DNA of 64,000 nucleotides from contig OX336353.1 in NCBI GenBank assembly GCA_946902875.1, positions 17,683,151-17,747,150 on the forward strand, written 5' to 3'. Made by a program: the position numbers and the translations under genes. Each line of letters begins with the position of its first letter. Within the stretch, counting starts at the first letter, position 1. The DNA is from Nematopogon swammerdamellus. Its lineage: Eukaryota > Arthropoda > Insecta > Lepidoptera > Adelidae. The notes beneath the pieces were generated by a model. It had not been told where the DNA came from. It did no database searches and saw only the letters and a program-made list of their open reading frames with translations. Positions 21,138 to 31,329 of this stretch are shown piece after piece.

Positions 21138-21345
21138 GGAGATTGTGCACAGTCAGTCAGCATGTAAGCGTCCAATGCTGTACATACGCCTCTCCAATTT
21201 TCCTCCAGGCCTCCCGGCCTTCAGCGGTACGGAACCACTGCTTTCCACCTACGTACTTGATGTCGTCTCCCCACCTGGCGGGTGGTCTTCCCACACTCTG
21301 TTTTTCCTGTCCACGGCCGCCAGTGTAGGATACAGTATTCATGTT
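21138..21345 (-). mobile_element. RTE-clade LINE, C-terminus, part 1
   Basis: Minus frame: VGRPPARWGDDIKYVGGKQW, then FRTAEGREAWRKIGEAYVQH, with stop and a CTGA tail at 21149-21156. This is the C-terminus usual for RTE ORF2 ('GRPP.RW.DD', 'EAYVQQW'). It is separated from its upstream portion (21557-21690) by about 225 bp. Confidence 0.8.
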
Positions 21346-21556
21346 TATGCTGTAAATATTAATGCTCTTGTGAGCGGTAGTATGGGCTTAATTATTTGTA
21401 AGTTACTACTTATAAGTATAAGGTACTAACAAAACATTGTGACTTGCGAAGTGTGTTTGTCAGTTCTTCTTCGCATTGAATTTAGAACTGGCGGAATTTT
21501 CGACATATCCAAGCGAAGGTTACCTACCTATGGATGAAATTATACAATAAACAATA
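21331..21556. mobile_element. ~225-bp insertion in the RTE copy
   Basis: The RTE frame breaks at GTAGGATAC and resumes at TACGGTTACTCC. TAC flanks both sides. The insert has no recognisable match elsewhere in the window. Confidence 0.5.
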
Positions 21557-21690
21557 CGGTTACTCCAACGGTCATGGTCTCTTCGGCTAACGTGCCCAAC
21601 CCACTGCCACTTGAGCTTTTCCACCCGGTGTCCAATATCGACTACTTTGGTACGTCGGCGGATTGCCTCAAGAGATTGTGCAAAATGGGT
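21557..21690 (-). mobile_element. RTE-clade LINE, C-terminus, part 2
   Basis: Minus frame: EAIRRRTKVVDIGHRVEKLK, WQWVGHVSRRD, matching 33870-34000 (plus). Confidence 0.75.
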
Positions 21691-21699
21691 GACAATATA

Positions 21700-22720
21700 G
21701 CATTTCTTTAGTTTTGAATTCTTTCCCGTTTCTCCGCTAATTCCGCCCTAAGGCCGCCTAATAAAATTCCACTCACGCCTGCGAAGTTGGAGGTCGAAGA
21801 AAACCGTAAGTAATATGTGGTAAAGTAAACTAATAAAAGTAATATCGTAGTTTATGTCGTCGGCTATTATTTTTGTCGAGGGCCAACCTCGTATAACGTC
21901 GCCCACGAGTCAGTAAGCCTGGATACGAAATACGGCATCGTTTGTATGAGAACCGAGGTAGCCGCCAAAGGGGTGTGAAGTCTGAGGCGGGAGCGGCGCA
22001 TGGAACGCCGTGATTGGCCGAGCGAGTAGGTAGCCAAGTGACGCCAGTCTTCCATACGTTTGAACGGGATTCATACAATAAGTCGCTCATTGTGTCGATT
22101 CGCGATGAAAAGATGAAACGGATTTAACAATATTTAACCCTTCTTTACATAAAGGGAATAATATAACTTTCTCTTAAATGAACAAAGGCAACGCCCCTTT
22201 CACAATTTTGCGAATTTGCAGATTTTCGCATAAACACGATAATAGTTCTAAGTTCTGAGATACCTCGGATACTTTATTATAAATCTACATAAAATTTCCA
22301 AAACAATGATTTGTAAGACCTCGTACATTGGTATTATCTTATTGGAGTATTTGTTATTGGAATTTTCCAAAATTAAAAAAATAATGTTAGAAAGTCGAAA
22401 AGTTTTGTAACCAAAAAAAATATAATTATATTATTAACAACTATTTGCTAATTACTTAGCCAACGATATGACAAATTATATTGCAATATGACTTCGCGAA
22501 AAATTCGCGAAAATCTACCCTACCATATCAATTATTTTTAATTCTCCTAAATATCCGCGATCTGATATTCCCGGTAGTGTTGTTAATTAATTCGAAAAAG
22601 CATTAATTTAATTCACTTGCGAATCTTACGCCATTAACATGCTAACGTTAAATGCTAAATGCGAATGCGAAAAATATCGCTCGACAGTTCATGATGGAAT
22701 GAAAACACACAATGAATGTC
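21700..22720. other. no gene recognised
   Basis: Mixed sequence. The minus frames at 21830-22090 have no domain. 22580-22670 carries TGCTAAATGC-type words that recur at 23600-23850 on either side of the MITE and the 100-bp array. Confidence 0.35.
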
Positions 22721-22723
22721 TTA

Positions 22724-22995
22724 TACACGGTGTTGCAACCCCAACCGTAAAACCCGAAAGGGGGTGATTCTTTACGTGAAATAACCACAACTTTTGTTGT
22801 ACGACTTTTTAATTTGAAGAAAAAAAATTTTTTTTCTCCATACATGTTGAGAATATGCATTTAAAATATTTACGGAAAAAAAATTTTTTTTTGTTAAAAA
22901 AAATGTTTTCGCCACATAAGTTGTTTAGTTTTACATATAGAATAACCCCCTTATGTCAGTTAGAAATATTACGGGGGCAACTGCAACACCGTGTA
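22724..22995. mobile_element. MITE, mariner-like ends, TA target site
   Basis: 272 bp. TIR TACACGGTGTTGCA at both ends, flanked by TA on each side (22722-22723, 22996-22997). The subterminal word CATATAGAATAACCCCCTTA resembles the inner palindrome at 19170. No coding capacity. Confidence 0.75.
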
Positions 22996-23030
22996 TATGA
23001 AGTGCGAATTCACTCAAGCGTGTGAATAAA

Positions 23031-23565
23031 CCAAAACAAAAGTTCATGTGATAGATGGATAGATCTCACCGAGGCCTGAAGTTTGAGTACCAACACGATG
23101 GGTCTAGCACCAGTGGTTCTCGAGTTATGACCAAAACAAAAGTTCATGTGACAGATGGATAGATCTCACCGAGACCTGAAGTTTGAGTACCAACACGATG
23201 GGTCTAGCACCAGTGGTTCTCGAGTTATGACCAAAACAAAAGTTAATGTGACAGATGGATAGATCTCATCGAGACGTTCAGATTGAGTACCAACACGATG
23301 GGTCTAAGTCCATTGGTTCTCGAGATATGACCAAAACAAATTATCACGTGATAGATGGGTAGATCTCATCGAGACGTTCAGTTTGAGTACCAACACGATG
23401 GATCTAAGTTCAGTGGTTCTCGAGATATGACCAAAACAAATTATCACGTGACAGATGGGTAGATCTCACCGAGACGTTCAGTTTGAGTACCAACACGATG
23501 GGTCTAAGTCCAGTGGTTCTGTAGATATGACCAAAACTAATGATCACGTGACAGATGATAATTCC
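23031..23565 (+). repeat. 100-bp tandem repeat, 5.3 units
   Basis: CCAAAACAAA starts at 23031, 23131, 23231, 23331 and 23431, exactly 100 bp apart, then a partial unit from 23531. Each unit carries CACGATGGGTCTA and GTGGTTCTCGAGTTATGA. Units drift gradually. Confidence 0.9.
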
Positions 23566-23579
23566 GACCCCTCACTCGC

Positions 23580-23890
23580 ATGATCGCAACGCATTTCGCA
23601 TTTAGATGCTAGCTAGCTAGCTAGCAGCGGAGCGCAGGCGCTATATAGCATTTAGCATTTAGCAGTACCACAAATAAATAGCACATACTTCATTGCTTTG
23701 TGCGTTCCAAAACAAACGAACCAACAAAGTTTTACGAACGCAACAGCAATGCTAACTAAAATTAAATGTGATTATTGCTTAGCATTTAGCATTAATTTTT
23801 ATTCATCAGGGCGCTTAGCAGTGCTAAATGCTAACGGGGTATTCATTATGAATTAATTTTGTTAATGCTAAGCATAAGAAGACTAATTCC
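23580..23890. repeat. region of scattered GCATTTAGC words
   Basis: Repeated GCATTTAGCATTTAGC, TGCTAAATGCTAACG and CTAGCTAGCTAGCTAG motifs. They echo 22580-22670. Class unknown. Confidence 0.45.
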
Positions 23891-24243
23891 CGGTAGACGC
23901 ATGACCTAAAGTAATTAATTCCTTTAGAGTCGCTCAAAAGTAAAAACCGGTAGGTACTGGTTGAATGAAAAAAGCGCGATAAACGAATATTGAACGAGGA
24001 AACCTGCTGAGGTTGACTAGAAGAAATGTCCTTTGGCAATAAGGCAGAATGCATGAAATATCTGTATACATTTAACATACATATTTATCAATAAACAAAA
24101 AAAATTACAAAAGCTAACTGCATCCAACACGATAGTCGACCTATGGTGGGTAAGCAGAAAAGAGCTCTCCATACATATTTACGCCGATGTCTGTTACTGA
24201 AATTCAAGCGAAAAATGCTATCAAATTGAATGAAAGTACTTAC

Positions 24244-24323
24244 TCGTGAAAGGTGACTCCATCTGTGTTCAAGTTTGAATTTTTCGACGACTTTTTGCAC
24301 CAAAGCACTGCACAATGAGGCAT
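24244..24323 (-). CDS. putative first exon of a THAP-domain protein (partial)
   Basis: On the minus strand from ATG at 24323 the exon reads MPHCAVLWCKKSSKNSNLNT then DGVTFH plus two bases. That is the opening of a C2CH THAP zinc finger: Met-Pro-x-Cys, second Cys four residues on, basic stretch, then DG(V/I)(T/S)(F/Y)H. A consensus donor GA|GTAAGTA follows at 24243-24238, giving a phase-2 intron where THAP genes often split. The 5' flank (24330-24480) is a GC-rich island, as for a promoter/5'UTR. I could not find exon 2; it may lie beyond the window or in long TE-filled introns. It could be a host DNA-binding protein or a domesticated or transposon-borne THAP. A 75-codon frame overlapping it at 24088-24315 is in another frame and is not the gene. 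Confidence 0.6.
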
Positions 24324-24329
24324 TTTGTG

Positions 24330-24500
24330 ACAGACGCGCACGTTCGCTCCGCCTGAGCGGCGGACGGAGACTAAGATCGGTCGCCGGCGCTAGACTGACG
24401 CGCTGGCGCGTGTGCGCCGACGCGCGGCTACCCCTGTCCTCCTATGTATAGCGCCTCCAGGCTTACTGACTCGTGAACGTCGCCCCTTCACGTTAGACCT
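24330..24500 (-). promoter_or_regulatory. GC-rich island upstream of the THAP exon
   Basis: CpG-rich block (GACGCGCTGGCGCGTGTGCG and similar) immediately 5' of the minus-strand ATG in otherwise AT-rich DNA. Probable promoter/5'UTR by position; no TATA or initiator motif assigned. Confidence 0.4.
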
Positions 24501-24529
24501 ACCTAAGAGTTACTTTCTTTCGTCGATCT

Positions 24530-25420
24530 GCTCAAATTATTTTATTACATAAGGTTGAGTATAGAAAAACGTATGTCTTTAAGAGAACATACTTGTACAG
24601 GTGTATTTATAAAATAAAATATGCATTCATGCAAACAGTGATATCAATACTAATAATCTACAATAAACTACCAAGACATTATAACGAATGAAACCAGTGA
24701 GATTTTTTTTTAAAACAAGGCTGCTCGAATTTCTCGTTACTTAGAGTATGACCATAGATATATTTGCATTAACCATATACGCAGAACTTATATGAGCTAA
24801 CGATATTTCAAATATTAACCCAATTAAAATGTACAAGTGTTTAATGGAATCAAATTAATTTGTTTGTGTAAATGTGACGAATTTAATTATAAATGTATAA
24901 ATGTAAAATTTAAATTAATGCAATTTATTTAATTGTATTTTCAACAAACATTTATTGAGAATGTTTCCTAACATAAAATTGACTATTCGAATGCACAAAT
25001 TGTATATAATTGTGTAGAAGAACGCTGCCACTAAGAAGCTACAATCGTATAAAAAATTTGCGACTTGAATCCAATTCACCGGCGTAGTGCTCCGCGCGGA
25101 GCAGATGGGAGCCGGTAGGTTGAACTGAATGGTCAGAAGATCTGCGCTCTCATTTATTTAGTAATACGAATTCCATACACGGGGTTATTTCAACAATGTT
25201 ATCGTTTACCGTACGTACGTAAATAGAATAACAGTCCTTCAAGCCTGAATTGCTAATATTGAACATTCAACATCTGGGGATATTTTAATATATCACTCAT
25301 TCGGAACAATAATACATTTTACCCAAACCCTCATAAATTATTTCTACAAAATAAACCAATGTTATCTGTTTCTGAGTTCAAAACTTCCGCTTTATGGTTC
25401 AAAACAACAATCACAAGGCT
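24530..25420. other. AT-rich sequence without recognisable feature
   Basis: No repeat, domain or splice pattern recognised. Confidence 0.4.
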
Positions 25421-25425
25421 TCCAG

Positions 25426-25615
25426 TACCCTAATCACGAGATTTAACCTACTACGCTACTCTACGCTACGCCGTGTTCTCCGCATGATTTTGTATGGAGA
25501 AACGGAGCAGCGCCTCTAGTGATAGATTTGCGAACTTCGTTTCTCCATACAAAATGATGCGGAGAACAAGGCGGCGCCGGCGTAGCGTAGTAGGTTAAAT
25601 CTCGTGATTAGGGTA
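25426..25615. mobile_element. 190-bp MITE with perfect 34-bp TIRs
   Basis: TIR starts TACCCTAATCACGAGATTTA and ends with CTACTACGCTAC; the right end is its exact reverse complement. CAG flanks both sides (25423-25425, 25616-25618), a 3-bp target duplication. Inner arms TTTGTATGGAGAAACG and CGTTTCTCCATACAAA also pair, so the element folds almost completely. Class uncertain (PIF/Harbinger-like by TSD length). Confidence 0.8.
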
Positions 25616-25659
25616 CAGTTCTCCAGTGCGTGTAATGCAATTTTAGCAAATCTAACATT

Positions 25660-25767
25660 TTCTTTTAGCGTTTCATACGGGACCCTATTACTAGGCCTAC
25701 GCCGTCTCTGTCCGTCCTATCTTTAAAGGGCCGTTTACAGATTATTTGTTATAATGGTGGATATCGT
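25660..25767 (-). mobile_element. Rep-N fragment, minus
   Basis: CATACGGGACCCTATTACTA then GGCCTACGCCGTCTCTGTCC, cut at GTTATAATGGTGGATATC by the LINE-A A-tail. Confidence 0.7.
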
Positions 25768-26090
25768 TTTTTTTTATGGAAACTGACACGGTTGGCTAAC
25801 ATCACCTACAACATCCGTGATGTAAGCCCATAACACCGGGTGAACTTGGTGCCACGTCAGTGCTTCTCTTCGTTCGTGCCGGCTACACTGAACTGGACGG
25901 AAAACACGAACTATTTACATAGCCGTTTCGACCGACCTTTTATTCAGTGCGGTGGTACCAACCCGGGCGGGCTAAACCCTACCACCTAGTGATATAAGAA
26001 CGGAGTCATATCCCTTAGTCGCCTTTTACGACATACACGGGGAGAGATGCAGTGGGGTTATTCTTTTAAGGTACCGGCCCCACACCATAA
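25768..26090 (-). mobile_element. LINE-A 3' end, 5'-truncated
   Basis: T-run, ATGGAAACTGACACGGTTGG, full tail, then ATATAAGAACGGAGTCATAT, GTCGCCTTTTACGACATACA and GTACCGGCCCCACACC. The last part encodes the LINE-A ORF end (..ALHLSPCMS stop) on the minus strand, so this is a LINE rather than a SINE copy. Confidence 0.75.
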
Positions 26091-26207
26091 CAATAATAAA
26101 AAAAAACAAGTAATAAATAAGTACATTAAACTTCAAACTTGGTGTGATTATAGTGTAAACTCGAAAGTAAAAAACATCAAATAATAAAAACTGCACAATA
26201 AAATTAC

Positions 26208-26420
26208 GTCAGTCAGTCAGCGTGTAAGCGTCCACTGCTGGACATACGCCCAGGGCCGCCAGTGTAGGTCACGGTCACTCCAACGGTCATCGTCTCTTCG
26301 GCTAACGTGCCCAGCCCACTGCCACTTGAGATTAGCCACCCGGTGTCCAATATCGACTACTTTGGTGCGTCGGCGGATTGCCTCGTTACGCACCATATCA
26401 CGTAGCGATATATTACCAGT
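26208..26420 (-). mobile_element. RTE-clade LINE stub with internal deletion
   Basis: CAGT tail, then the YVQQWTLTR-encoding end, a jump at about 26249 to the CCGCCAGTGTAGG region, and the GHRV.L.WQW part. The middle ~110 bp seen in other copies is missing. Confidence 0.75.
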
Positions 26421-26534
26421 CCCATATACGAGTGAATGGTAAGTAGGTACATATATGTGATGAAAACACCGAATTAAATACAGCGATGGCTACTAAATAA
26501 AACTAAACTAAATTAAAATAACTATCCAAATTAT

Positions 26535-26665
26535 CAAATGGTTGCAAGAACGCTAGCGTCGTTTCCGCTTGGGATGGCAAAACTCACCTGCTGGATAAAG
26601 TAGGCCTTTGATCTGCCTGGGTACGCCCATCGCCTTCATCCGAAGTAGGTATATTATTTTGAAAT
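26535..26665 (-). mobile_element. LINE-Q C-terminal stub
   Basis: Minus frame RSKAYFIQQVSFAIPSGNDA then SVLATI and stop, preceded out of frame by AMGVPRQ. Diverged copy. Confidence 0.65.
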
Positions 26666-26692
26666 ACACAGTCCACTAGACATTTACGCCAA

Positions 26693-26945
26693 TATAATGG
26701 CCAATAGGGCCGACAGGATAGCCACCTTTCACCTTAGCACGGTCCTTCCACCGAGTCATGTAGCAGGTGAGTCTTCGTGCCTTACTTGCTGCTTGATAGC
26801 TGTTGTCTTGTCCTAATACTTTACTAAATGTGGTGGTCGGTGTTGTGCTGTAATTTACAAAAGTAATTGCAGCACAACACCGACTACTCTGCTTACCCCG
26901 ATTGTCGAAACATAGAGTGTGGTATGTACATATGTATGTATGTAA
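26693..26945 (-). mobile_element. LINE-C 3'UTR family copy with internal hairpin
   Basis: GGTCCTTCCACCGAGTCATG, TTGCTGCTTGATAGCTG, then a hairpin pairing GGTCGGTGTTGTGCTGTAAT with CAGCACAACACCGACT, and a GTATGTATGTA tail. The same order is at 17505 and, inverted, at 57025. Confidence 0.65.
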
Positions 26946-27305
26946 TAGCCAATTTTCCCATGAAGCAACACCGACCAAAATCGTTATAGTGGTGTGGCCG
27001 CAAAACGGCTCGCATAAAGTGTTAACTACCAACCTTTCTAAGCCAAAATCCTAATAAACTTAATAACCTCGCTCGGCCTTCGGCCTCGTAATTCCTTGCA
27101 AATAAAACCGAGCGACATCACGAAATAACCTCATAACTCGCCACTGACACACGTAACTGAAAAACTGAGAAATAAAATGCAGTTATAACGTTTTAATTAT
27201 GGAAGCGGCGAGTGGATTTATTGCATTATTCAACAGGAACGGGATACATACGAAATGTTAAGAGGTTTAAATAGATATTATACCGGTGTTTCAGGTTAGG
27301 CTTTA

Positions 27306-27640
27306 AATACTCATTATTAGAAGAAAAAAATCCTCACAAAAGTGGGACCTCACCTGGCAGTTCGATTCGAAATTGCGTTTTTTTTTCATACAAAAAATGG
27401 AAATTGTAATAAAAACTCGATGGACAGTGAGTCTGGGGAGTTTTGGCAAGATGGTTTTTTTTTCATACAAAAATTGGAAATTGTAATAAAAACTCGATGA
27501 CCTGTGAGTCTGGAGAGTTTTGGCAACGGTGCTGTCTAGGTCTGGGGACTGCAATGACCTAGTCCAGCCCCATTTTTCTTTTGTATTCATTGAAATTTCA
27601 GTGTTTGGAATTTACCTACATGCAGTGTTCTACTAGTTAT
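27306..27640 (+). repeat. unclassified repeat D, copy 1
   Basis: Shares ACTCATTATTAGAAGAA, AATAAAAACTCGATGGACAG, ACCTAGTCCAGCCCC and GTTTGGAATTTACCTACATG with 60189-60455. An internal ~92-bp duplication (CATACAAAAA.TGGAAATTG at about 27388 and 27463) is absent from copy 2. Confidence 0.7.
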
Positions 27641-28230
27641 ACTATATGAAACATACCCATTTCTATCCATTAGTCCTACTATCAAATAGTCTCACTACTG
27701 GGAATTTTCATCCCAGTGGACTTACCGATAGTAAAGCCGCCTTTAGATTTGGCTAAATGCAGAGCTCTGCCCTAGAAATACTAAAAAGATTTAAAAACAC
27801 TATGCAAAAAAAAAAAAAATTAATGAACCACCATTGAACATACATACCTATGAACACACGGCCACAATAATAATAAACTAAGTAATAGAAAGACACTGAT
27901 TTATTCGCGAAATCCGAAAAAAAACCGTTCAGCTTGGCACACTTTGCGACATTGCATACTACACCCACGAGGACACGCTGAATTTTATCATCCATTTGCA
28001 CGTGTGCAGTAATCACAAAGCGAACGGTCCCCGCGAGGCAATCCCTACGGTGAACTTCCGACACCGCTCTGTGGCGTAGAACCACATCCCTGCATTTGCA
28101 TCGCTCACTTCAATTGTGGCAGTTCGTAATGGTCATTATATGATTTTGTGCTATTAAAGTTTTTCTACGAGCTTAGCTAAAGAGATCTACTAAAATCAAG
28201 AGGCAGAAACGGACTCAGAGGCAAGTGAAT
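27640..28230. other. no gene recognised
   Basis: A 110-codon minus frame (27753-28085) has no recognisable domain or splice context. Confidence 0.35.
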
Positions 28231-28444
28231 CATCGGAGGCACAGCATAAATATGGCTAAAGCAGTATGGAAACTACGTACAAAACGATCGAAACGACGCA
28301 CTCACACACACGCACGCCTCAACAAGGCCCCGAAGCGAATGTCGCAAACAATCAGTCGCGGGTGCCGCGTCCGAGTGGTCGTGTTTGTTTTTGTTGCATG
28401 CGCCACGGACAGTCCGCGATCTTTTAGAATGCAAAAAAATTTTT

Positions 28445-29888
28445 ACAAACGTTTTTCGACTGTTGTCACTTTATATAAACTTTTGACAAATGTTGACAAC
28501 TTTTGTCAACTTTTCTCATCTTTTGCCAACTTCTGTCACATTTTGTCAACTTTTATCGACTGTTGTCAACTCTTGTCAACTTTTCTTATCTTTTGCCAAC
28601 TTCTGTCACCTTTTTCAACTTTTATCGACTGTTGTCTCACTCTTGTCAAGTTTTGTAACCTTTTGAGAACTTTTGTCAACTCTCGGTAACTTATGTCAAC
28701 TTTTGTCAACTTTTCTCATCTTTTGCCAACTTCTGTCACCTTTTGTCAACTTTTATCGACTGTTGTCAACTCTTGTCAAGTTTTGTAAACTTTTGAGAAC
28801 TTTTGTCAACTCTCGGTAACTTATGTCAACTTTTGTCAACTTTTCTTATCTTTTGCCAACTTCTGTCACCTTTTGTCAACTTGTATCGACTGTTGTCAAC
28901 TCTTGTCAAGTTTGTAAACTTTTGAGAGCTTTTGTCAACTGTCGGTAACTTATGTCAACTCTTGTCAACTTTTGTCAACTTTTCTTACCTTTTGCCAACT
29001 TCTGTCACCTTTTGTCAACTTTTATCGACTGTTGTCAACTCTTGTCAATGTTTGTCAACCTTGGTCAACTTTTGTCAACTTTCATCAATATTTGTCAACT
29101 TTTGTCATCTTTTGTCAACTTTTATCGACTGTTGTCAACTATTGTCAATGTTTATCAACCTTGGTCAACTTTTGTCAACTTTCGTTAACATTTGTCAAGT
29201 TTTGTCATCTTTTATCGACTGTTGTCAACTCTTGTCAATGTTTGTCAACCTTGGTCAACTTTTGTCAACTTTCGTCAACATTTGTCAACTTTTGTCATCT
29301 TTTGTCAACTTTTATCGACTGTTGTCAACTCTTGTCATTGTTTGTCAACCTTGGTCAACTTTTGTCAACTTTCGTCAATATTTGTCAACTTTCGTCATCT
29401 TTTGTCAACTTTTATCGACTGTTGTCAACTCTTGTCAATGTTTGTCAACCTTGGTCAACTTTTGTCAACTTTCGTCAACATTTGTCAACTTTTGTCATCT
29501 TTTGTCAACTTTTATCGACTGTTGTCAACTCTTGTCAATGTTTGTCAACCTTGGTCAACTTTTGTCAACTTTCGTTAACATTTGTCAACTTTTGTCATCT
29601 TTTGTCAACTTTTATCGACTGTTGTCAACTCTTGTCAACGTTTGTCAACCTTGGTCAACTTTTGTCAACTTTAGTCAACATTTGTCAACTTTTGTCATCT
29701 TTTGTCAACTTTTATCGACTGTTGTCAACTCTTGTCAACGTTTGTTAACCTTTGTCGGCTTTCGGCACTTTCGTCATCTTTTGTCAACTTTTGCCAACTT
29801 CTCTCAGCTTTTGTCAGCTTTTATCATATTTTAACCACTGTTGTCAACTTTTGTTACTTTTATGAACTTTTGTCAGCTTTCGTTAACA
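28445..29888 (+). repeat. 10-bp minisatellite TTTTGTCAAC, left half, 100-bp higher-order unit
   Basis: Strict 10-bp register. The marker variant TTTATCGACT falls at 29021, 29121, 29211, 29311, 29411, 29511, 29611 and 29711, a 100-bp higher-order unit with one 90-bp exception. Because the unit lacks stop triplets on this strand and 10 is not a multiple of 3, all three plus frames stay open (up to 300 codons). These are not genes. Confidence 0.95.
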
Positions 29889-29890
29889 AG

Positions 29891-31090
29891 GAGTTGACAA
29901 AAGTTGACAAGAGTTAACGAAAGTTGACAAACTGGACAAAAAATGGGAAAAGTTGACGAAAGTTGACAAACAGCTGACATAAGTTGACAAACGTTGACAA
30001 AATATGAAAAAAGTTGACAATACTTAGTTGACATTAATTAATAATAGTTGACGAAAGGTGACAAACGTTGACAAGAGTTGACAAAAGTTCACGAAAGCTG
30101 ACAAAAGTTCATAAAAGTGACAGAACTTGGCAAAAGTTGACAATAGTGGTTAAAAGTTGACAGAAGTTAGTAAAAGTTGACAAAAGATGACGAAAGTTGA
30201 CAAAAGTTGACGGAAGCTGGCCTAAGTTCATAAAAGTGATAGAAGTTGGCAAAAGTTGACAAAAATTTCGGAAAGTTGACAACAGTCGTTAACATTTTAC
30301 AAAAGCTGATAGAAGTTGACAAAAATTGACAAAAGATGACGAAAGTAGCTATAAGTTAACAAAAGTCGACAAAAGCCATAAAAGTAGACAAAGGTTGACG
30401 AAAGTTGACAAAAGTTGACAAAAGTTGACGAAAGTTGACAAAAGTTGACAAATGTTGACAAAAGTTGACAAGAGTTGACATAAGTTACCGAGAGTTGATA
30501 AAAGTTCTCAAAAGTTTACAAAACTTGACAAGAGTTGACAACAGTCGATAAAAGTTGACAAAAGGTGACAGAAGTTGGTAAAAGATGAGAAAAGTTGATA
30601 AAAGATGACGAAAGTGGCTATAATTTCACAAAAATCGAGAAAAATAGACAAAAGTTGACAAACGTTGACAAAAGATGACAAAAGTCGACAAATGTTGACG
30701 AAAGTTGACAAAAGTTGACCAAGGTTGACAAAGATTGACAAGAGTTGACAACAGTCGATAAAAGTTGACAAAAGATGACAAATGTTGACGAAAATTGACA
30801 AAAGTTGACCAAGGTTGACAAACATTGACAAGAGTTGACAACAGTCGATGAAAGTTGACAAAAGATGACAAAAGTTGACAAATGTTGACGAAAGCTGACA
30901 AAAGTTTACTAAGGTTGACAAACATTGACAAGACTTGACAACAGTCGATAAAAGTTGACAAAAGATGACTGAAATTGGCAAAAGATGAGAAAAGTTGACA
31001 AACATTTACAATGGTTGACAAGAGCTGACAAAAGTTGTAAACAATTTACAAAAGTAAATAAAAGTTGACAAAAGTCGAGAAAAGTTATAT
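29891..31090 (-). repeat. 10-bp minisatellite, right half, inverted
   Basis: GTTGACAAAA units, the reverse complement of the left half, starting at the turn point CGTTAACAAGGAGTTGAC. The marker ACAGTCGATA falls at 30541, 30751, 30841 (variant) and 30941. More degenerate near the turn. Confidence 0.95.
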
Positions 31091-31329
31091 CAATTCATAT
31101 TTATAGCAACCACGTTTTGAACTTATTATTGATGATTGATTATATTGATTATTTGGTCATTACATTAAAGAACCTAAATAAATGTTTTAATAAATAATAA
31201 TTTTACGATTTTACAATTTTACAAAAAAATTTGATTGACATCCCTAACGCTCCATGGAGCGTAGGTACTTATTTTAACAAATAGGCCTAGTTTCCATACT
31301 GCTTTAGCCATATATATGCTGTGTCGGAG

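Larger units (their letters stand above)
28240..31323. mobile_element. TIR-bounded element carrying an opposed minisatellite
   Basis: Ends: 28240-28275 and 31288-31323 are a 36-bp inverted repeat with one mismatch, starting CACAGCATA(A/T)ATATGGCT. TCGGAGG directly abuts both ends (28233-28239 and 31324-31330), a perfect 7-bp direct repeat expected of a target duplication. The interior is 2.6 kb of 10-bp minisatellite in two opposed halves plus ~165-200 bp of unique sequence next to each end. No transposase frame. Superfamily unclear: hAT and P elements make 7-8 bp duplications. Confidence 0.8.

Noticed and set aside
20732..21175. 147-codon minus frame in the palindrome arm
   Set aside because: A mirrored, similar frame exists in the other arm (17997-18221), so it is duplicated with the palindrome; no domain recognised.
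28225..28689. 154-codon frame entering the minisatellite
   Set aside because: Starts at the TIR edge and gains length only from the stop-free repeat.
28445..31090. CRISPR-like array
   Set aside because: Units are contiguous 10-bp repeats without spacers, and the genome is eukaryotic.
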